A stretch of DNA of 64,000 nt, from positions 111,294-175,293 of the forward strand of contig NZ_JAHESE010000011.1 in the NCBI RefSeq assembly GCF_018598175.1, in the 5' to 3' direction. How positions within the stretch are numbered: position 1 is the first letter of the stretch; each line of letters starts with the position of its first letter. The notes under the pieces were generated by a model that was given only the letters and a program-made list of their open reading frames with translations, searched no databases and was not told the DNA's origin. Shown here in pieces: positions 8,287-16,454 of this stretch. Position numbers and translations under genes: made by a program. The stretch is from Dawidia cretensis (lineage in GTDB: Bacteria; Bacteroidota; Bacteroidia; Cytophagales; Cyclobacteriaceae).

Positions 8287-8781
8287 TTAGTGGATTTTTT
8301 TGCCAGTTCCTTTGGTGTCATTCGTTGTCCTTTTCTCCTTCCCAGCTTTATGTGATATACGGGTTAACGTGTATTTAAAGTTTTTGGTCGCCTCGCTGCT
8401 TTTTCCTGTCATGGTCAGCGTATTGCCATTTACATCAATACTCCACTCCGCCGGCGGCGTGTCGTTGCTGAGTCTGCTTTCAAGGTATAGCGTCTTTTGC
8501 TGTTCGTTCAGGCGATAAAGACCTGAGTCAAGTTGTTGTGTTTTATTGCGGATAATGTACTTGGCTTCGCGCGTAAATTCGATTGACTCGATGGCTGTAG
8601 AGTCGACTGTTTGTGAGATTTTCTTTTTTCCATCGTTGACCTCGGTTACTTTCCAGACACCGGGCACCTTTTCAATAAGCTTTTTAATCGGAGGCTTATT
8701 AGCTTCTTGTGCAAATAGGGTGGCGGTAGATAAAGAAAGTCCCAACAACAGGGAAAAACGAATGGTTCTGTGCGTTTTCAT
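8287..8781 (-). CDS. Secreted lipocalin-like small protein
   Basis: 164 residues with a clear Sec signal peptide (MKTHRTIRFSLLLGLSLSTA, cleavage probably after TLFAQ at about residue 25). The mature part begins with an isoleucine/lysine-rich helix and then PGVWKVTEVND, the W-K-V strand that opens lipocalin-like (DUF4488/lipocalin_4-type) domains. Alternating strands follow, including IESIEFTREAKYIIRNK, LDSGLYRLNEQQKTLYLES and WSIDVNGNTLTMTG, giving a small beta-barrel. The C-terminus is strongly basic. No ligand can be inferred. The gene is alone, transcribed convergently toward the ECF sigma gene, with its own terminator. Confidence 0.65.
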   Translation of the reverse strand: MKTHRTIRFSLLLGLSLSTATLFAQEANKPPIKKLIEKVPGVWKVTEVNDGKKKISQTVDSTAIESIEFTREAKYIIRNKTQQLDSGLYRLNEQQKTLYLESRLSNDTPPAEWSIDVNGNTLTMTGKSSEATKNFKYTLTRISHKAGKEKRTTNDTKGTGKKIH

Positions 8782-8963
8782 AGATCGTTGATTTAAAGAA
8801 ATATGCGTCTGCCCCGGTGTATCCGAAGGCCGTATTATGAGGTTTATAATAAAGCCGGTTCAAAAAACTATGCCGTTTGTTTCCGTAGACAAATGGCGCA
8901 CGTCGTTGTACAGCGCGCGACGGGCACGTGGGTGATTCCCCGGAATGGGGAAGCATAGCGCCC

Positions 8964-10142
8964 TTAGAACGCTTCGGCAAAGGCGATGTAAAAACCGCGG
9001 ATGCCGTGGGGTGCAAAGCCCATGTCGAATCGCATGTTGGTGTTGTTGCGTGTATCGACCCGTACGCGCAGGCCTCCGCCGTACGAAAGATGAAAGCCCG
9101 AGAGCGCCAGGTCATCATACCCCGTACCTACGCGGCCCGTGCCGACCCAGCCGGCTACACCAAAGATCTTCCATACCGGCATGCGATACTCTACCTGCGC
9201 ATCGACAAGCGTGCGGTCGCGCAGTGCGCCTTTGTAGTATCCGCGCATGCGCTCTTCACCGCCCAACAACGAGAGGTTGTAAAACGGTGGGTTGCCGCCG
9301 ACGTAAGAGGTCGTTGCCTGTACAGCAATAACGTGTTTGCGCCAGGGGTTAAAATAGTGGCGTGCATCAAGCTCAAACCGGTGAAAGGCATAGGTGCTTC
9401 CGAGGAATTTTGGGTAGAATACCAATGTCGTGAGCACATATGCTCCACGGCGTGCGTTGTAACGGTTATCGCGGCTGTCGAGCGCGCCGGCGATGCCCAG
9501 GCCGACATCCGTACCGCCCCGGGTACCGGTCACGATTCCTTCGCGGAGGTAGCCAGCGCTGTCGGCGCGAATGGTATATCGCGCTATGTCTATACTTAAT
9601 CCGGCATAGAGATTGTTATGGAAACGGCGCAGCGGCGTGCTGGTGAAACGAACACGGTCAATCGAAACCTGTTCTTTTTTATTATTCAGAACATCGTTGC
9701 CAATGCCTTGCAGGTATTCGGGTTGGCGTCGGTAGTTAAACGAGCTCAGGATCATATATCGGTTCTCCCGCAGCAAAAGCTCATTGCTGATAAAGACATT
9801 GATGCGGCGCTTGCTGGAAATCGTTACCAGCTCAGACAGGCGCGAGGGTTTTGACCGGTCGTGGGCGGAGGGGTGAAAGAGGTTGAATTTGGCCAGTCCA
9901 ACGATATTGCCCGCCTCGGACGTGTAGGAATAGAACGGCACCGGAAGAATGCGGAAGAGCTTTTCTGCTTTCTCGTTTATATAGTCGAGTTTTTCGACCA
10001 TCTCTTCGATCAGCGGTTGGTTGTTCTTATTTGTTTTTTGCGGTGCGGGCTTATCCTTTTTTAAAGACTTGTCCTGCGCAACAGCTCTCCAGGGCACGGT
10101 CGCCATCAAAAAAATGAGAAGAAGGGTGCCTTTGGCGGCCAT
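8964..10142 (-). CDS. BamA/TamA-family (Omp85-type) outer-membrane beta-barrel protein
   Basis: About 392 residues from the ATG at 10142, chosen because it puts a signal peptide (MAAKGTLLLIFLMATVPWRAVAQ) at the N-terminus; an upstream in-frame start at 10190 would bury it. After a lysine/glutamine-rich linker and a coiled EEMVEKLDYINEKAEKL segment, the protein consists of barrel strands, with the surface-antigen (D15/PF01103) hallmarks GGEERMRGYYKGALRDRTLVDAQVEYR and the C-terminal GFAPHGIRGFYIAFAEAF ending in Phe. No POTRA repeats fit in the short N-terminal part, so it is a POTRA-less homologue rather than BamA. It is likely an outer-membrane protein of unknown transport role. Its upstream region overlaps the TonB-receptor remnant. 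Confidence 0.75.
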   Translation of the reverse strand: MAAKGTLLLIFLMATVPWRAVAQDKSLKKDKPAPQKTNKNNQPLIEEMVEKLDYINEKAEKLFRILPVPFYSYTSEAGNIVGLAKFNLFHPSAHDRSKPSRLSELVTISSKRRINVFISNELLLRENRYMILSSFNYRRQPEYLQGIGNDVLNNKKEQVSIDRVRFTSTPLRRFHNNLYAGLSIDIARYTIRADSAGYLREGIVTGTRGGTDVGLGIAGALDSRDNRYNARRGAYVLTTLVFYPKFLGSTYAFHRFELDARHYFNPWRKHVIAVQATTSYVGGNPPFYNLSLLGGEERMRGYYKGALRDRTLVDAQVEYRMPVWKIFGVAGWVGTGRVGTGYDDLALSGFHLSYGGGLRVRVDTRNNTNMRFDMGFAPHGIRGFYIAFAEAF

Positions 10143-10192
10143 GATCGATAGAAATGAGCGTTTACCGTATGGCTTTATTACAGGAAACAATT

Positions 10193-10483
10193 ATGCCAGC
10201 CGACTATATTGCGGGAAATTTTAAACGGCGTCACCGCCTCACTGAACGTATCGACATGATCATGCACCTGGGCGAGCAATATTTCGATCTGGCCAACAGC
10301 AATCGTCAGGCGGGTTATAGTCTGTATAACGCCCGAGTGGGCGTAGCTGCATCGACCTTTGAGATCATGTTCTGGGGCCGCAACCTCGGCGACAAGCTAT
10401 ACATTGCCTATGCTTACGACACCGGCGCCACGCGTCTGGGCGACCCGCGCAACTGGGGCGTAACCGTACGCAAGAGCTTCTAA
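10193..10483 (+). pseudogene. C-terminal remnant of a TonB-dependent receptor
   Basis: The frame encodes an end typical of Bacteroidota TonB-dependent receptors: GEQYFDLANSNRQAGYSLYN, ARVG, a strand ending FEIMFWGRNLGDKLY, then TRLGDPRNWGVTVRKSF with a terminal Phe. Only about 70 residues are receptor-like; the plug and most of the roughly 600-residue barrel are absent, and upstream sequence is taken by the start of the divergent Omp85 gene. There is no signal peptide. It is best read as the 3' scar of a deleted receptor. The ECF sigma gene 2.1 kb upstream could be from the same lost uptake locus, though this is inference. Confidence 0.8.
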
Positions 10484-10496
10484 TAACTTCTGTGGT

Positions 10497-11903
10497 TTAC
10501 TTCGTCACCGCCTCCCTGGCGGTGATAGGGTCCCACAGGATGATCTTTTTGTCAAAAACACTTTTGTTACTGGCCAGGGCCGGCCCTGCGGCGCGCATGC
10601 CGAACAGGGCATCTTCTTTTACAGGCTTACCCTCACGCACCCCGGCATAGAAGGCCAGGTGATGATCGATGTTGGCGCTATATTTCTCCGGCGCCCGGAA
10701 CTCGAGGTCGGATTCTTGCATGACCGGCGTCGACGCCGGATGGTTGGCTTTATACCATTGTTCGAATTCTTTCTGCTGCCCCGCGGTAAATGTCTCGAAT
10801 GAATCCCAGCCGCCATAGGTAGGTACTTTGGAGATTTTATGCCGTACGACTTTGACACTGTCCCAGCCCAGGTGCATCACGCCGTCTGTGCCGATAAAGC
10901 GTAGACCTTCGCCGTCCTCGCTGCCATCGACAAAGTTGACGCGCATCTGTAGGTTGAAGGCGGGGTGTTGGGCGGGCTCCGGGTAAGCGTATACCCCCAG
11001 GATGAGGTCGGGCGCATCGCGGCCATCTTTCCAGTAGCGTAGCCCGCCGGAGGCGTAGATGCGGTTGGGTCCGGCGGAGCTGGTCACGGTATGCAGGGCG
11101 GAGAACAGGTGTACAAATAAGTCGCCGGCTACGCCGGTGCCGTAGTCGCGGTAGTTGCGCCAGCGGAAGAAACGCACCGGATCGAATGGCACACGGGGTG
11201 CATCGCCCAGAAAGCTATCCCAGTCGACTGTAGTCGCGCTGGCATCGGTGGGAATGGAGTATTGCCAGGCGCCGTTGGCAGAATGGCGGTCCATCCAGGC
11301 TTCTACCATCACCAGGTCGCCGATGGCTTTTGCTTCAAAGAGCTCCTGTGCCTTGCGGGTGACGATCGAGCTGACGCGCTGGCTGCCTATCTGTACTACC
11401 TTGCCGGTCTTTTTCTGGGTGGAGATCACTTCAGCGCCTTCCTCCAGCCTGTGCACCATGGGCTTTTCGCAGTACACGTGTTTGCCTTTGTTCAGGGCCT
11501 CGATGGTGATGCGATCGTGCCAGTGGTCGGAGGTAGCGATGATCACCGCATCAATGTCTTTGCGGTCGAGTATCTCTTTGTAGTTGCGGGTGGCGAACAG
11601 TTCTTTGCCGTAGACCTCGCGTGCGCGGTCGAGACGGCCGGTGTAGAGGTCGCACGCGGCCACCAGCTGGACGCCCGGTAGTGCGGTGCTGGTCTCGGCA
11701 TTGCTAAAGCCCATGATGCCCATGCCGATCACCGCAATGTTGATGCGGCTGTTGGCGGTGTAGGCTTGTGGTGTGGGCGGGGTCAGCAGTTGGTGAGCAT
11801 GTATGGTTTCGCTCCAGATTGCCGGTGTGATGCCGGTCAGTGCAGCGGTGCCCAGCATTTTTTGTAAAAAGTCTCTTCTCGAGCGTGTGGTTGATTGGCG
11901 CAT
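10497..11903 (-). CDS. Tat-exported Gfo/Idh/MocA-family oxidoreductase
   Basis: 468 residues from the ATG at 11903, chosen because it starts MRQSTTRSRRDFLQKMLGTAA, a twin-arginine signal. A Rossmann fold follows (INIAVIGMGIMG), then VQLVAACDLYTGRL, DAVIIATSDHWH and the family CEKPMVHRLEEG motif carrying the catalytic Lys. The C-terminal half is the alpha/beta substrate domain. Family members are NAD(P)-dependent sugar or inositol dehydrogenases, or retaining glycosidases such as GH109; export by Tat means the cofactor is bound before transport. The gene is single, divergent from the MreB-like gene with only a short shared promoter region. Substrate cannot be told from sequence. Confidence 0.85.
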   Translation of the reverse strand: MRQSTTRSRRDFLQKMLGTAALTGITPAIWSETIHAHQLLTPPTPQAYTANSRINIAVIGMGIMGFSNAETSTALPGVQLVAACDLYTGRLDRAREVYGKELFATRNYKEILDRKDIDAVIIATSDHWHDRITIEALNKGKHVYCEKPMVHRLEEGAEVISTQKKTGKVVQIGSQRVSSIVTRKAQELFEAKAIGDLVMVEAWMDRHSANGAWQYSIPTDASATTVDWDSFLGDAPRVPFDPVRFFRWRNYRDYGTGVAGDLFVHLFSALHTVTSSAGPNRIYASGGLRYWKDGRDAPDLILGVYAYPEPAQHPAFNLQMRVNFVDGSEDGEGLRFIGTDGVMHLGWDSVKVVRHKISKVPTYGGWDSFETFTAGQQKEFEQWYKANHPASTPVMQESDLEFRAPEKYSANIDHHLAFYAGVREGKPVKEDALFGMRAAGPALASNKSVFDKKIILWDPITAREAVTK

Positions 11904-12017
11904 ATAACATTTGGATTTGGTAGGGTAGAGGAAGTTACGATATTTGTCCATACCCGTGCACGCAACAGTGTTTTTTGGGACAATCAGGAGTACGAGCGGA
12001 CTAATTTTTTTGTGAAC

Positions 12018-13043
12018 ATGAACTTCAACCTCTTCAAGAACAAAAGCCTGGCTATCGATTTAGGCAATAATAATACATTAGTAAGCGACAAGGACAATCT
12101 GCTGGTTTCGCAGCCGTCCTATATAGTTTTCGACGCCCATAACAATGCGGTGAAGGCTGTAGGTGACAAAGCTTACAGTATGTTCGAGAAGAGTCATGAA
12201 GAGCTGCGCCCCATCAAGCCGCTCAAGGGTGGCGTCATTGCCGACTACGATTCGGCCAGCCGGATGATCCACGAACTGATCAAACAAGCCAACCGCGGCA
12301 CCTCGTTCCTGAGTGGTTACGAAAATATCATCTCAGGTATACCGTACTCAACCACCGAAGTAGAACGCCGCGCCCTGCGCGACGCTCTGGGCCAGTTTAA
12401 TGCCCGTCATACTTATTTGTTATATGAACCGTTGGCAGCTGCCCTCGGCCTGGGCCTCGACATTCGCGAGCCCGAAGGCAAGATGGTGATTGACATTGGC
12501 GGTGGCATTACCGAGATCGTGATCATATCGTTGTCGGGTATTGCTGCGTTCCAGTCCGTGAAGATCGCCGGCGATACGTTTGATGAAGCCATTCAGGATC
12601 ACTTCCGCCGGAGCTACAACATGGCCATTGGTTTGAAGACCGCCGAGCAAGTAAAGATCAAAGTGGGCGCAGTACAAAACGACCTGAAGGAAGCGCCGGC
12701 CCCGATGATGGTGCGGGGTAAAGACCTGATGGAAGGTATTCCGGTGGTGCGCCGTGTCGACCACGCCGAGGTGGTGTACATTCTGGAGAAATCGGTCGCG
12801 GCCATCGAGCACGCCATCATTCAGACCCTGGAGACCTGCCCGCCTGAGCTGGCCGCCGACATTTATGTAAACGGCATCAACATCACCGGCGGCAACGCCT
12901 ACTTGCGCGGGCTTAAGGAGCGCTTCGAGTCCCGCATCAAGCTGCCTGTGCACATTGATCCGCAAGCGTTGCTTTCTGTGAGCAAAGGTATTGCGAAGGC
13001 GTTACAGGATCCCAAGAAGTATCAAAGCGTATTAGTGGCTTAA
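12018..13043 (+). CDS. MreB-family actin-like protein (solitary paralogue)
   Basis: 341 residues from the ATG at 12018 (MNFNLFKNKSLAIDLGNNNT). The actin ATPase signatures are present: phosphate-1 LAIDLGNNNTLV, phosphate-2 MVIDIGGGITEIVIIS, and adenosine motif NITGGNAYLRGLKERF; ISGIPYSTTEVERRALRDA and YEPLAAALGLGLD also match MreB. The usual phosphate-1 loop is LG-T-A-N-T; here it is LGNNNT. Length is normal. Canonical mreB in this phylum sits ahead of mreC, mreD, pbp2 and rodA; here it stands alone between an oxidoreductase and a peptidase. It is therefore likely a second MreB/Mbl-like filament protein. Role in shape or cytoskeleton is inferred from family. Confidence 0.85.
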   Translation: MNFNLFKNKSLAIDLGNNNTLVSDKDNLLVSQPSYIVFDAHNNAVKAVGDKAYSMFEKSHEELRPIKPLKGGVIADYDSASRMIHELIKQANRGTSFLSGYENIISGIPYSTTEVERRALRDALGQFNARHTYLLYEPLAAALGLGLDIREPEGKMVIDIGGGITEIVIISLSGIAAFQSVKIAGDTFDEAIQDHFRRSYNMAIGLKTAEQVKIKVGAVQNDLKEAPAPMMVRGKDLMEGIPVVRRVDHAEVVYILEKSVAAIEHAIIQTLETCPPELAADIYVNGINITGGNAYLRGLKERFESRIKLPVHIDPQALLSVSKGIAKALQDPKKYQSVLVA

Positions 13044-13451
13044 AAGCACCCTTGTGGGCTAAATACGCCGCTGTCGCAGCGTGGCCGGCAATGATTACAC
13101 TATACTCGATATAAGGTTACTATAAGGTATCCATAGCTATGGTATAAGTATGCTATAGGTGTGGTGGTAGCTTTGGTGTAGGGATGGTCGGTTTCAGCAT
13201 TGTTGGACTCGCCAGTCTGAAGACTGGCATTGGGGTAGGTCCAAGTCGCCCTCCCTTCGGTCGGAAGACTTGAACCAGATCCACGACTTATGACGGAGTA
13301 TGCATGCCTTTTATAGCGCTTTAGTAGGGCTTTGGTGGGGAGTAAGTACGGCTTTGATACGGGTATGACCCCCTGCACCCTTGATTTTTCCTGTTTCATT
13401 ACATTAGTCTGCTGTGTATTTTTGGCTTGTCATACTACCCCAAGAACACAC
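13044..13451. repeat. Intergenic region with nested inverted repeats, possible dispersed repeat
   Basis: About 400 bases without a supported gene. They contain a perfect palindrome CCATAGCTATGG (13131-13142), a perfect hairpin GCCAGTCTGAAGACTGGC (13211-13228), and a second hairpin from GGTCCAAGTC (13238-13247) and GACTTGAACC (13267-13276, one mismatch). Short direct repeats of ATAAGGT lie near 13110-13130. The two consecutive hairpins look like a compact repetitive extragenic element; whether it recurs elsewhere cannot be seen because only one copy is in the window. Confidence 0.35.
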
Positions 13452-15173
13452 ATGCCCGACATAACTATACCCCAGCGGCCTTCCCGTCGCTTTTTGCCTG
13501 AAAACTTCACGATTAGTACCTGGGATGCACTAAAGCCCTATTTTGATACGCTGCAGGTCAAGCCGCTGGACTCCGCGGACGACCTTCGCCAGTGGTTTAA
13601 GGACCGCAGCGAATTGGAGGCCGTGGTGTCGGAAGACCTGGCCTGGCGGTACATTCGCATGACGTGTTATACGGAAAATGAAACCTATCGCCATGCGTAT
13701 CAAGAGTTTATCGAGCAAATCCAGCCCCGCATGGCCCCGGTATCCGACCAGCTGAACAAAAAGGCGGCGGCATCGCCGTTCCTGGATGTGCTGGCTAACG
13801 AGGAGGGGTATGACATCCTCATCCGTACACTGAAGAAAGAGATCGAGCTGTTCCGTGACGAGAACGTGCCGTTGTATACCGAAATCGCGACGGAGACGCA
13901 AAAATATGCCCAGATTTCCGGGGCAATGACCATTCAGTGGGAGGGGGCCGAGATCACGCTGCCCCAGGCATCGGTACTGCTGATGTCGACCGATCGTAAG
14001 AAACGCGAGGAGGTTTACCGTAAGGTCGGTGAGCGCCGGCTGCAAGACAAAGAGGTGCTGGACGACCTGTTTACCCGCCTGGTGAAACTACGCCACGAGG
14101 TTTCGCTCAATGCGGGCTTTTCCAACTATCGCGACTATATGTTTAAGTCCCTGGGCCGTTTTGACTATACGCCCAAGGATTGTTTTGATTTCCACGAAGC
14201 CATTCAGGGCGAAGTCGTGCCGTTGTTGAACGAGTTTGCGTTGGAACGCAAACGTGCGCTGGGCGTGGATGCGCTGCGGCCGTGGGACAAGGCTGTGGAC
14301 GCGGAAGGACGCGATGCGCTGAAGCCCTTCGAGAATGGTACGGAGCTGACCGAAAAGACTATTGAAACGTTCCGTCGGTTGGATCCATTCCTGGGACAGT
14401 GCCTGGAGATCATGCGGTCGATGGGTCACCTCGACCTCGAGTCGCGTAAGGGCAAGGCGCCGGGTGGCTATAATTATCCACTGGCGGAGATCGGTGTGCC
14501 GTTCATTTTTATGAATGCAACGTCGACGCTACGCGACATGGTGACGATCATGCACGAAGGTGGCCATGCCATTCACAACTTTCTGACGCGCGACCTGGAG
14601 CTGAACGACTTTAAGTCGACGCCTTCGGAAGTGGCCGAGCTGGCGTCGATGTCGATGGAGCTGATCTCGATGGATCATTGGGATATCTTCTTCCCCGATG
14701 CCGATGCACTCAAGCGCGCCAAGCGCGAGCACCTGGAAGACATCATTGAAACATTGCCCTGGGTGGCGACGATTGACCGTTTCCAACATTGGCTCTATGA
14801 GCACGCCAACCATACGCACGAAGAGCGCAAGCGCTGCTGGAATAAAATCGTAGACGAATTTTCGGATACCGCCACCGACTGGCGCGGTTTAGAGACGGCG
14901 AAAGACTATCTGTGGCAAAAGCAGCTACACTTGTACGAGGTGCCATTCTATTATATTGAGTATGGTATGGCCCAGTTGGGCGCAATTGCCGTGTGGAGAA
15001 ACTTCAGAAAGAATCCGGCCAAGGGACTGGAAGGCTACCAGCGCGCGTTAAAGCTGGGGTATATGCGCCCCATCCCGGAGATCTATGCAGCGGCGGGCAT
15101 TAAGTTCGACTTCAGCCGTGCATACATCCGCGAGCTGATGGACTTTGTGAAAGCCGAGCTGGCAAAGATCTGA
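13452..15173 (+). CDS. pepF: M3-family oligoendopeptidase (PepF-like)
   Basis: 573 residues from the ATG at 13452 (MPDITIPQRPSRRFLPENF), which matches the family start. The zinc-peptidase motif is HEGGH (residues 368-372: two His ligands and the catalytic Glu) within TIMHEGGHAIHNFLT; the third ligand is expected in the following EVAELASMSMELIS helix. An SNYRDYMF segment and the all-helical N-terminal lobe fit the M3B subfamily. The enzyme cleaves short peptides in the cytoplasm. An in-frame upstream ATG (13365) would add a stretch resembling a lipobox, but the family is cytoplasmic and lacks such an extension. The convergent marR gene ends one base after its stop codon. Confidence 0.92.
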   Translation: MPDITIPQRPSRRFLPENFTISTWDALKPYFDTLQVKPLDSADDLRQWFKDRSELEAVVSEDLAWRYIRMTCYTENETYRHAYQEFIEQIQPRMAPVSDQLNKKAAASPFLDVLANEEGYDILIRTLKKEIELFRDENVPLYTEIATETQKYAQISGAMTIQWEGAEITLPQASVLLMSTDRKKREEVYRKVGERRLQDKEVLDDLFTRLVKLRHEVSLNAGFSNYRDYMFKSLGRFDYTPKDCFDFHEAIQGEVVPLLNEFALERKRALGVDALRPWDKAVDAEGRDALKPFENGTELTEKTIETFRRLDPFLGQCLEIMRSMGHLDLESRKGKAPGGYNYPLAEIGVPFIFMNATSTLRDMVTIMHEGGHAIHNFLTRDLELNDFKSTPSEVAELASMSMELISMDHWDIFFPDADALKRAKREHLEDIIETLPWVATIDRFQHWLYEHANHTHEERKRCWNKIVDEFSDTATDWRGLETAKDYLWQKQLHLYEVPFYYIEYGMAQLGAIAVWRNFRKNPAKGLEGYQRALKLGYMRPIPEIYAAAGIKFDFSRAYIRELMDFVKAELAKI

Positions 15174-15174
15174 C

Positions 15175-15621
15175 CTAGCCGCGACACTTGTCGAGCAGGT
15201 CGCTCAGCAGTTGGGCTTCGTCGTCTGACAAGGCAATGACGTGATCAAAGGCCTGTTGGTCTCTGTCTACGTCTGCCAGCAAGCCGAGGCCTTTGTCGGT
15301 AATGAGTACGTCCGCCGCGCGTTTGTCGGAGGGGCAGATCTTGCGTTCCACCAACTCTTTCGCTTCGAGGCGGTCGAGTAGCCGCGACACATCCGAGTTT
15401 TTATCCATCATGCGCATCTTAATGGCGGACGCCGAGATACTTTTGGGATGTTGGCCACGCAGGATGCGCAGGATGTTAAACTGCTGACTGGTGATGCCGT
15501 AGGGTTTCAGGAATTGTTGTTGAAGGTTGCCGATCCAGTTGGACGTGAAGATCAGGTTGATGACGGCCTTTTGATGGTAGTTCCGAAACTTGGGCTGGAT
15601 GATCTCTTCTTCGATTTTCAT
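15175..15621 (-). CDS. MarR-family transcriptional regulator
   Basis: 148 residues from the ATG at 15621. The winged-helix core is clear: GITSQQFNILRILRGQHPKSISASAIKMRMMDKNSDVSRLLDRLEAKELVERKICPSDKRAADVLITDKG, where DKNSDVSRLLDRL is the recognition helix and SDKRA the wing. Flanking helices form the dimerisation interface. MarR proteins repress by binding palindromes and are released by small ligands or oxidation; no cysteine pair is evident. It lies directly downstream of yceI on the same strand, a pairing common in Bacteroidota, so yceI and its own gene are likely targets. A strong inverted repeat separates the two genes. Confidence 0.9.
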   Translation of the reverse strand: MKIEEEIIQPKFRNYHQKAVINLIFTSNWIGNLQQQFLKPYGITSQQFNILRILRGQHPKSISASAIKMRMMDKNSDVSRLLDRLEAKELVERKICPSDKRAADVLITDKGLGLLADVDRDQQAFDHVIALSDDEAQLLSDLLDKCRG

Positions 15622-15660
15622 AGTCAAGTGGGATAGTGTACTTAAAAAAAGGAAGAGTTA

Positions 15661-15713
15661 CAGGACGCCGGCTTTTCCTTTTCCGGCAAGTTCTCACACG
15701 TACCGGCGTCCTG
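15661..15713 (-). terminator. Inverted repeat between yceI and marR
   Basis: CAGGACGCCGG (15661-15671) and CCGGCGTCCTG (15703-15713) are exact 11-bp reverse complements with a 31-base loop. It lies 20 bases after the yceI stop. On the minus strand the stem is followed within about 10 bases by a T-run, and on the plus strand by CAAGTTTTTT. A bidirectional terminator or a read-through attenuator ahead of marR fits. Confidence 0.55.
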
Positions 15714-15732
15714 CAAGTTTTTTATAGACAGC

Positions 15733-16308
15733 TTACGCTGCTTTGTTCAATTCGATCTTGGCGGTAATCTCTACGTCGTCGCCAACGACCAGGCCACCCG
15801 CTTCTGTGGTTTTGCTCCACTTCAGGTTGTAGTCCTGACGGTTGATCTTGCCGTTTATTTTAAAGCCGGCTTTTTCACCACCAAATGCTTTTGCCGTGCC
15901 GCCGTATACCACATCGAGGGTTACCGGTTTGGTCACGTCACGAATGGTCAGGTTGCCTTTCAGTACGTACTTGGTGCCTTGCTTCACCAGGTTGCCTTTG
16001 AATTTGATCTCGGGATATTTCTCTGCGTTGAAGAAATCGTCTGACGCCAGGTGGCCATCGCGTTTTTCGTCTTCGGTGTTGACCGAAGCAACTTTCGCGG
16101 TGAACTCCACGTCGGCGCCGTTGAAGTCGGCTGCTTTGCTCACGACTTTTCCGTCAAACTCTTTAAAGTTACCGTCTACTTCAGATACTACTAAGTGGGC
16201 TACGCTAAAACCTACTTTTGAGTGGGGCTTGTCAATGTTCCAGGTGGTTTGTGCGAATGCAGTGCCGGCGAAGGCTACAGCGACCAATAAGGTGCTTACT
16301 TTTTTCAT
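15733..16308 (-). CDS. yceI: YceI-family periplasmic isoprenoid-binding protein
   Basis: 191 residues with a Sec signal peptide (MKKVSTLLVAVAFAGTAFAQ). The mature protein starts TTWNIDKPHSKVGFSVAHLVVSEVDGNF, the family hallmark, followed by ASVNTEDEKRDGHLASDDFFNAEKYPEIKF and the C-terminal VGDDVEITAKIELNK. YceI proteins are lipocalin-like barrels that bind a polyisoprenoid or similar lipid in the periplasm and are often induced by base, osmotic or lipid stress. Length is normal. A perfect palindrome sits 46 bases upstream of the start, and the MarR gene follows downstream, suggesting MarR control. Confidence 0.93.
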   Translation of the reverse strand: MKKVSTLLVAVAFAGTAFAQTTWNIDKPHSKVGFSVAHLVVSEVDGNFKEFDGKVVSKAADFNGADVEFTAKVASVNTEDEKRDGHLASDDFFNAEKYPEIKFKGNLVKQGTKYVLKGNLTIRDVTKPVTLDVVYGGTAKAFGGEKAGFKINGKINRQDYNLKWSKTTEAGGLVVGDDVEITAKIELNKAA

Positions 16309-16353
16309 ATGATATTTATGTTTTTTTGGTGTTGTCCCTATAACGCAAATAAG

Positions 16354-16379
16354 TAATTAGATGTTTAAACATCTAATTA
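16354..16379. promoter_or_regulatory. Perfect 26-bp palindrome, likely MarR operator of yceI
   Basis: The half-site TAATTAGATGTTT is followed immediately by its exact reverse complement, without spacer. It ends 46 bases upstream of the yceI ATG, where it would overlap the promoter. MarR proteins bind A+T-rich palindromes of this kind, and a MarR gene lies immediately beyond yceI. Confidence 0.7.
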
Positions 16380-16454
16380 ATATTTTATAACACCTTGAAA
16401 ATCAATCAATAAATTTCCTTCTTACCTTACTTTTCAGGTGTCAGGTCATGTTGA

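Noticed and set aside
8699-9118. 139-codon minus-strand ORF between the lipocalin-like and Omp85 genes
   Set aside because: It overlaps both confident genes in another frame and has no recognisable features.
13365-13451. Lipoprotein signal at the start of the M3 peptidase
   Set aside because: An in-frame ATG gives a Cys-containing hydrophobic stretch, but M3B peptidases are cytoplasmic and family similarity starts at 13452.
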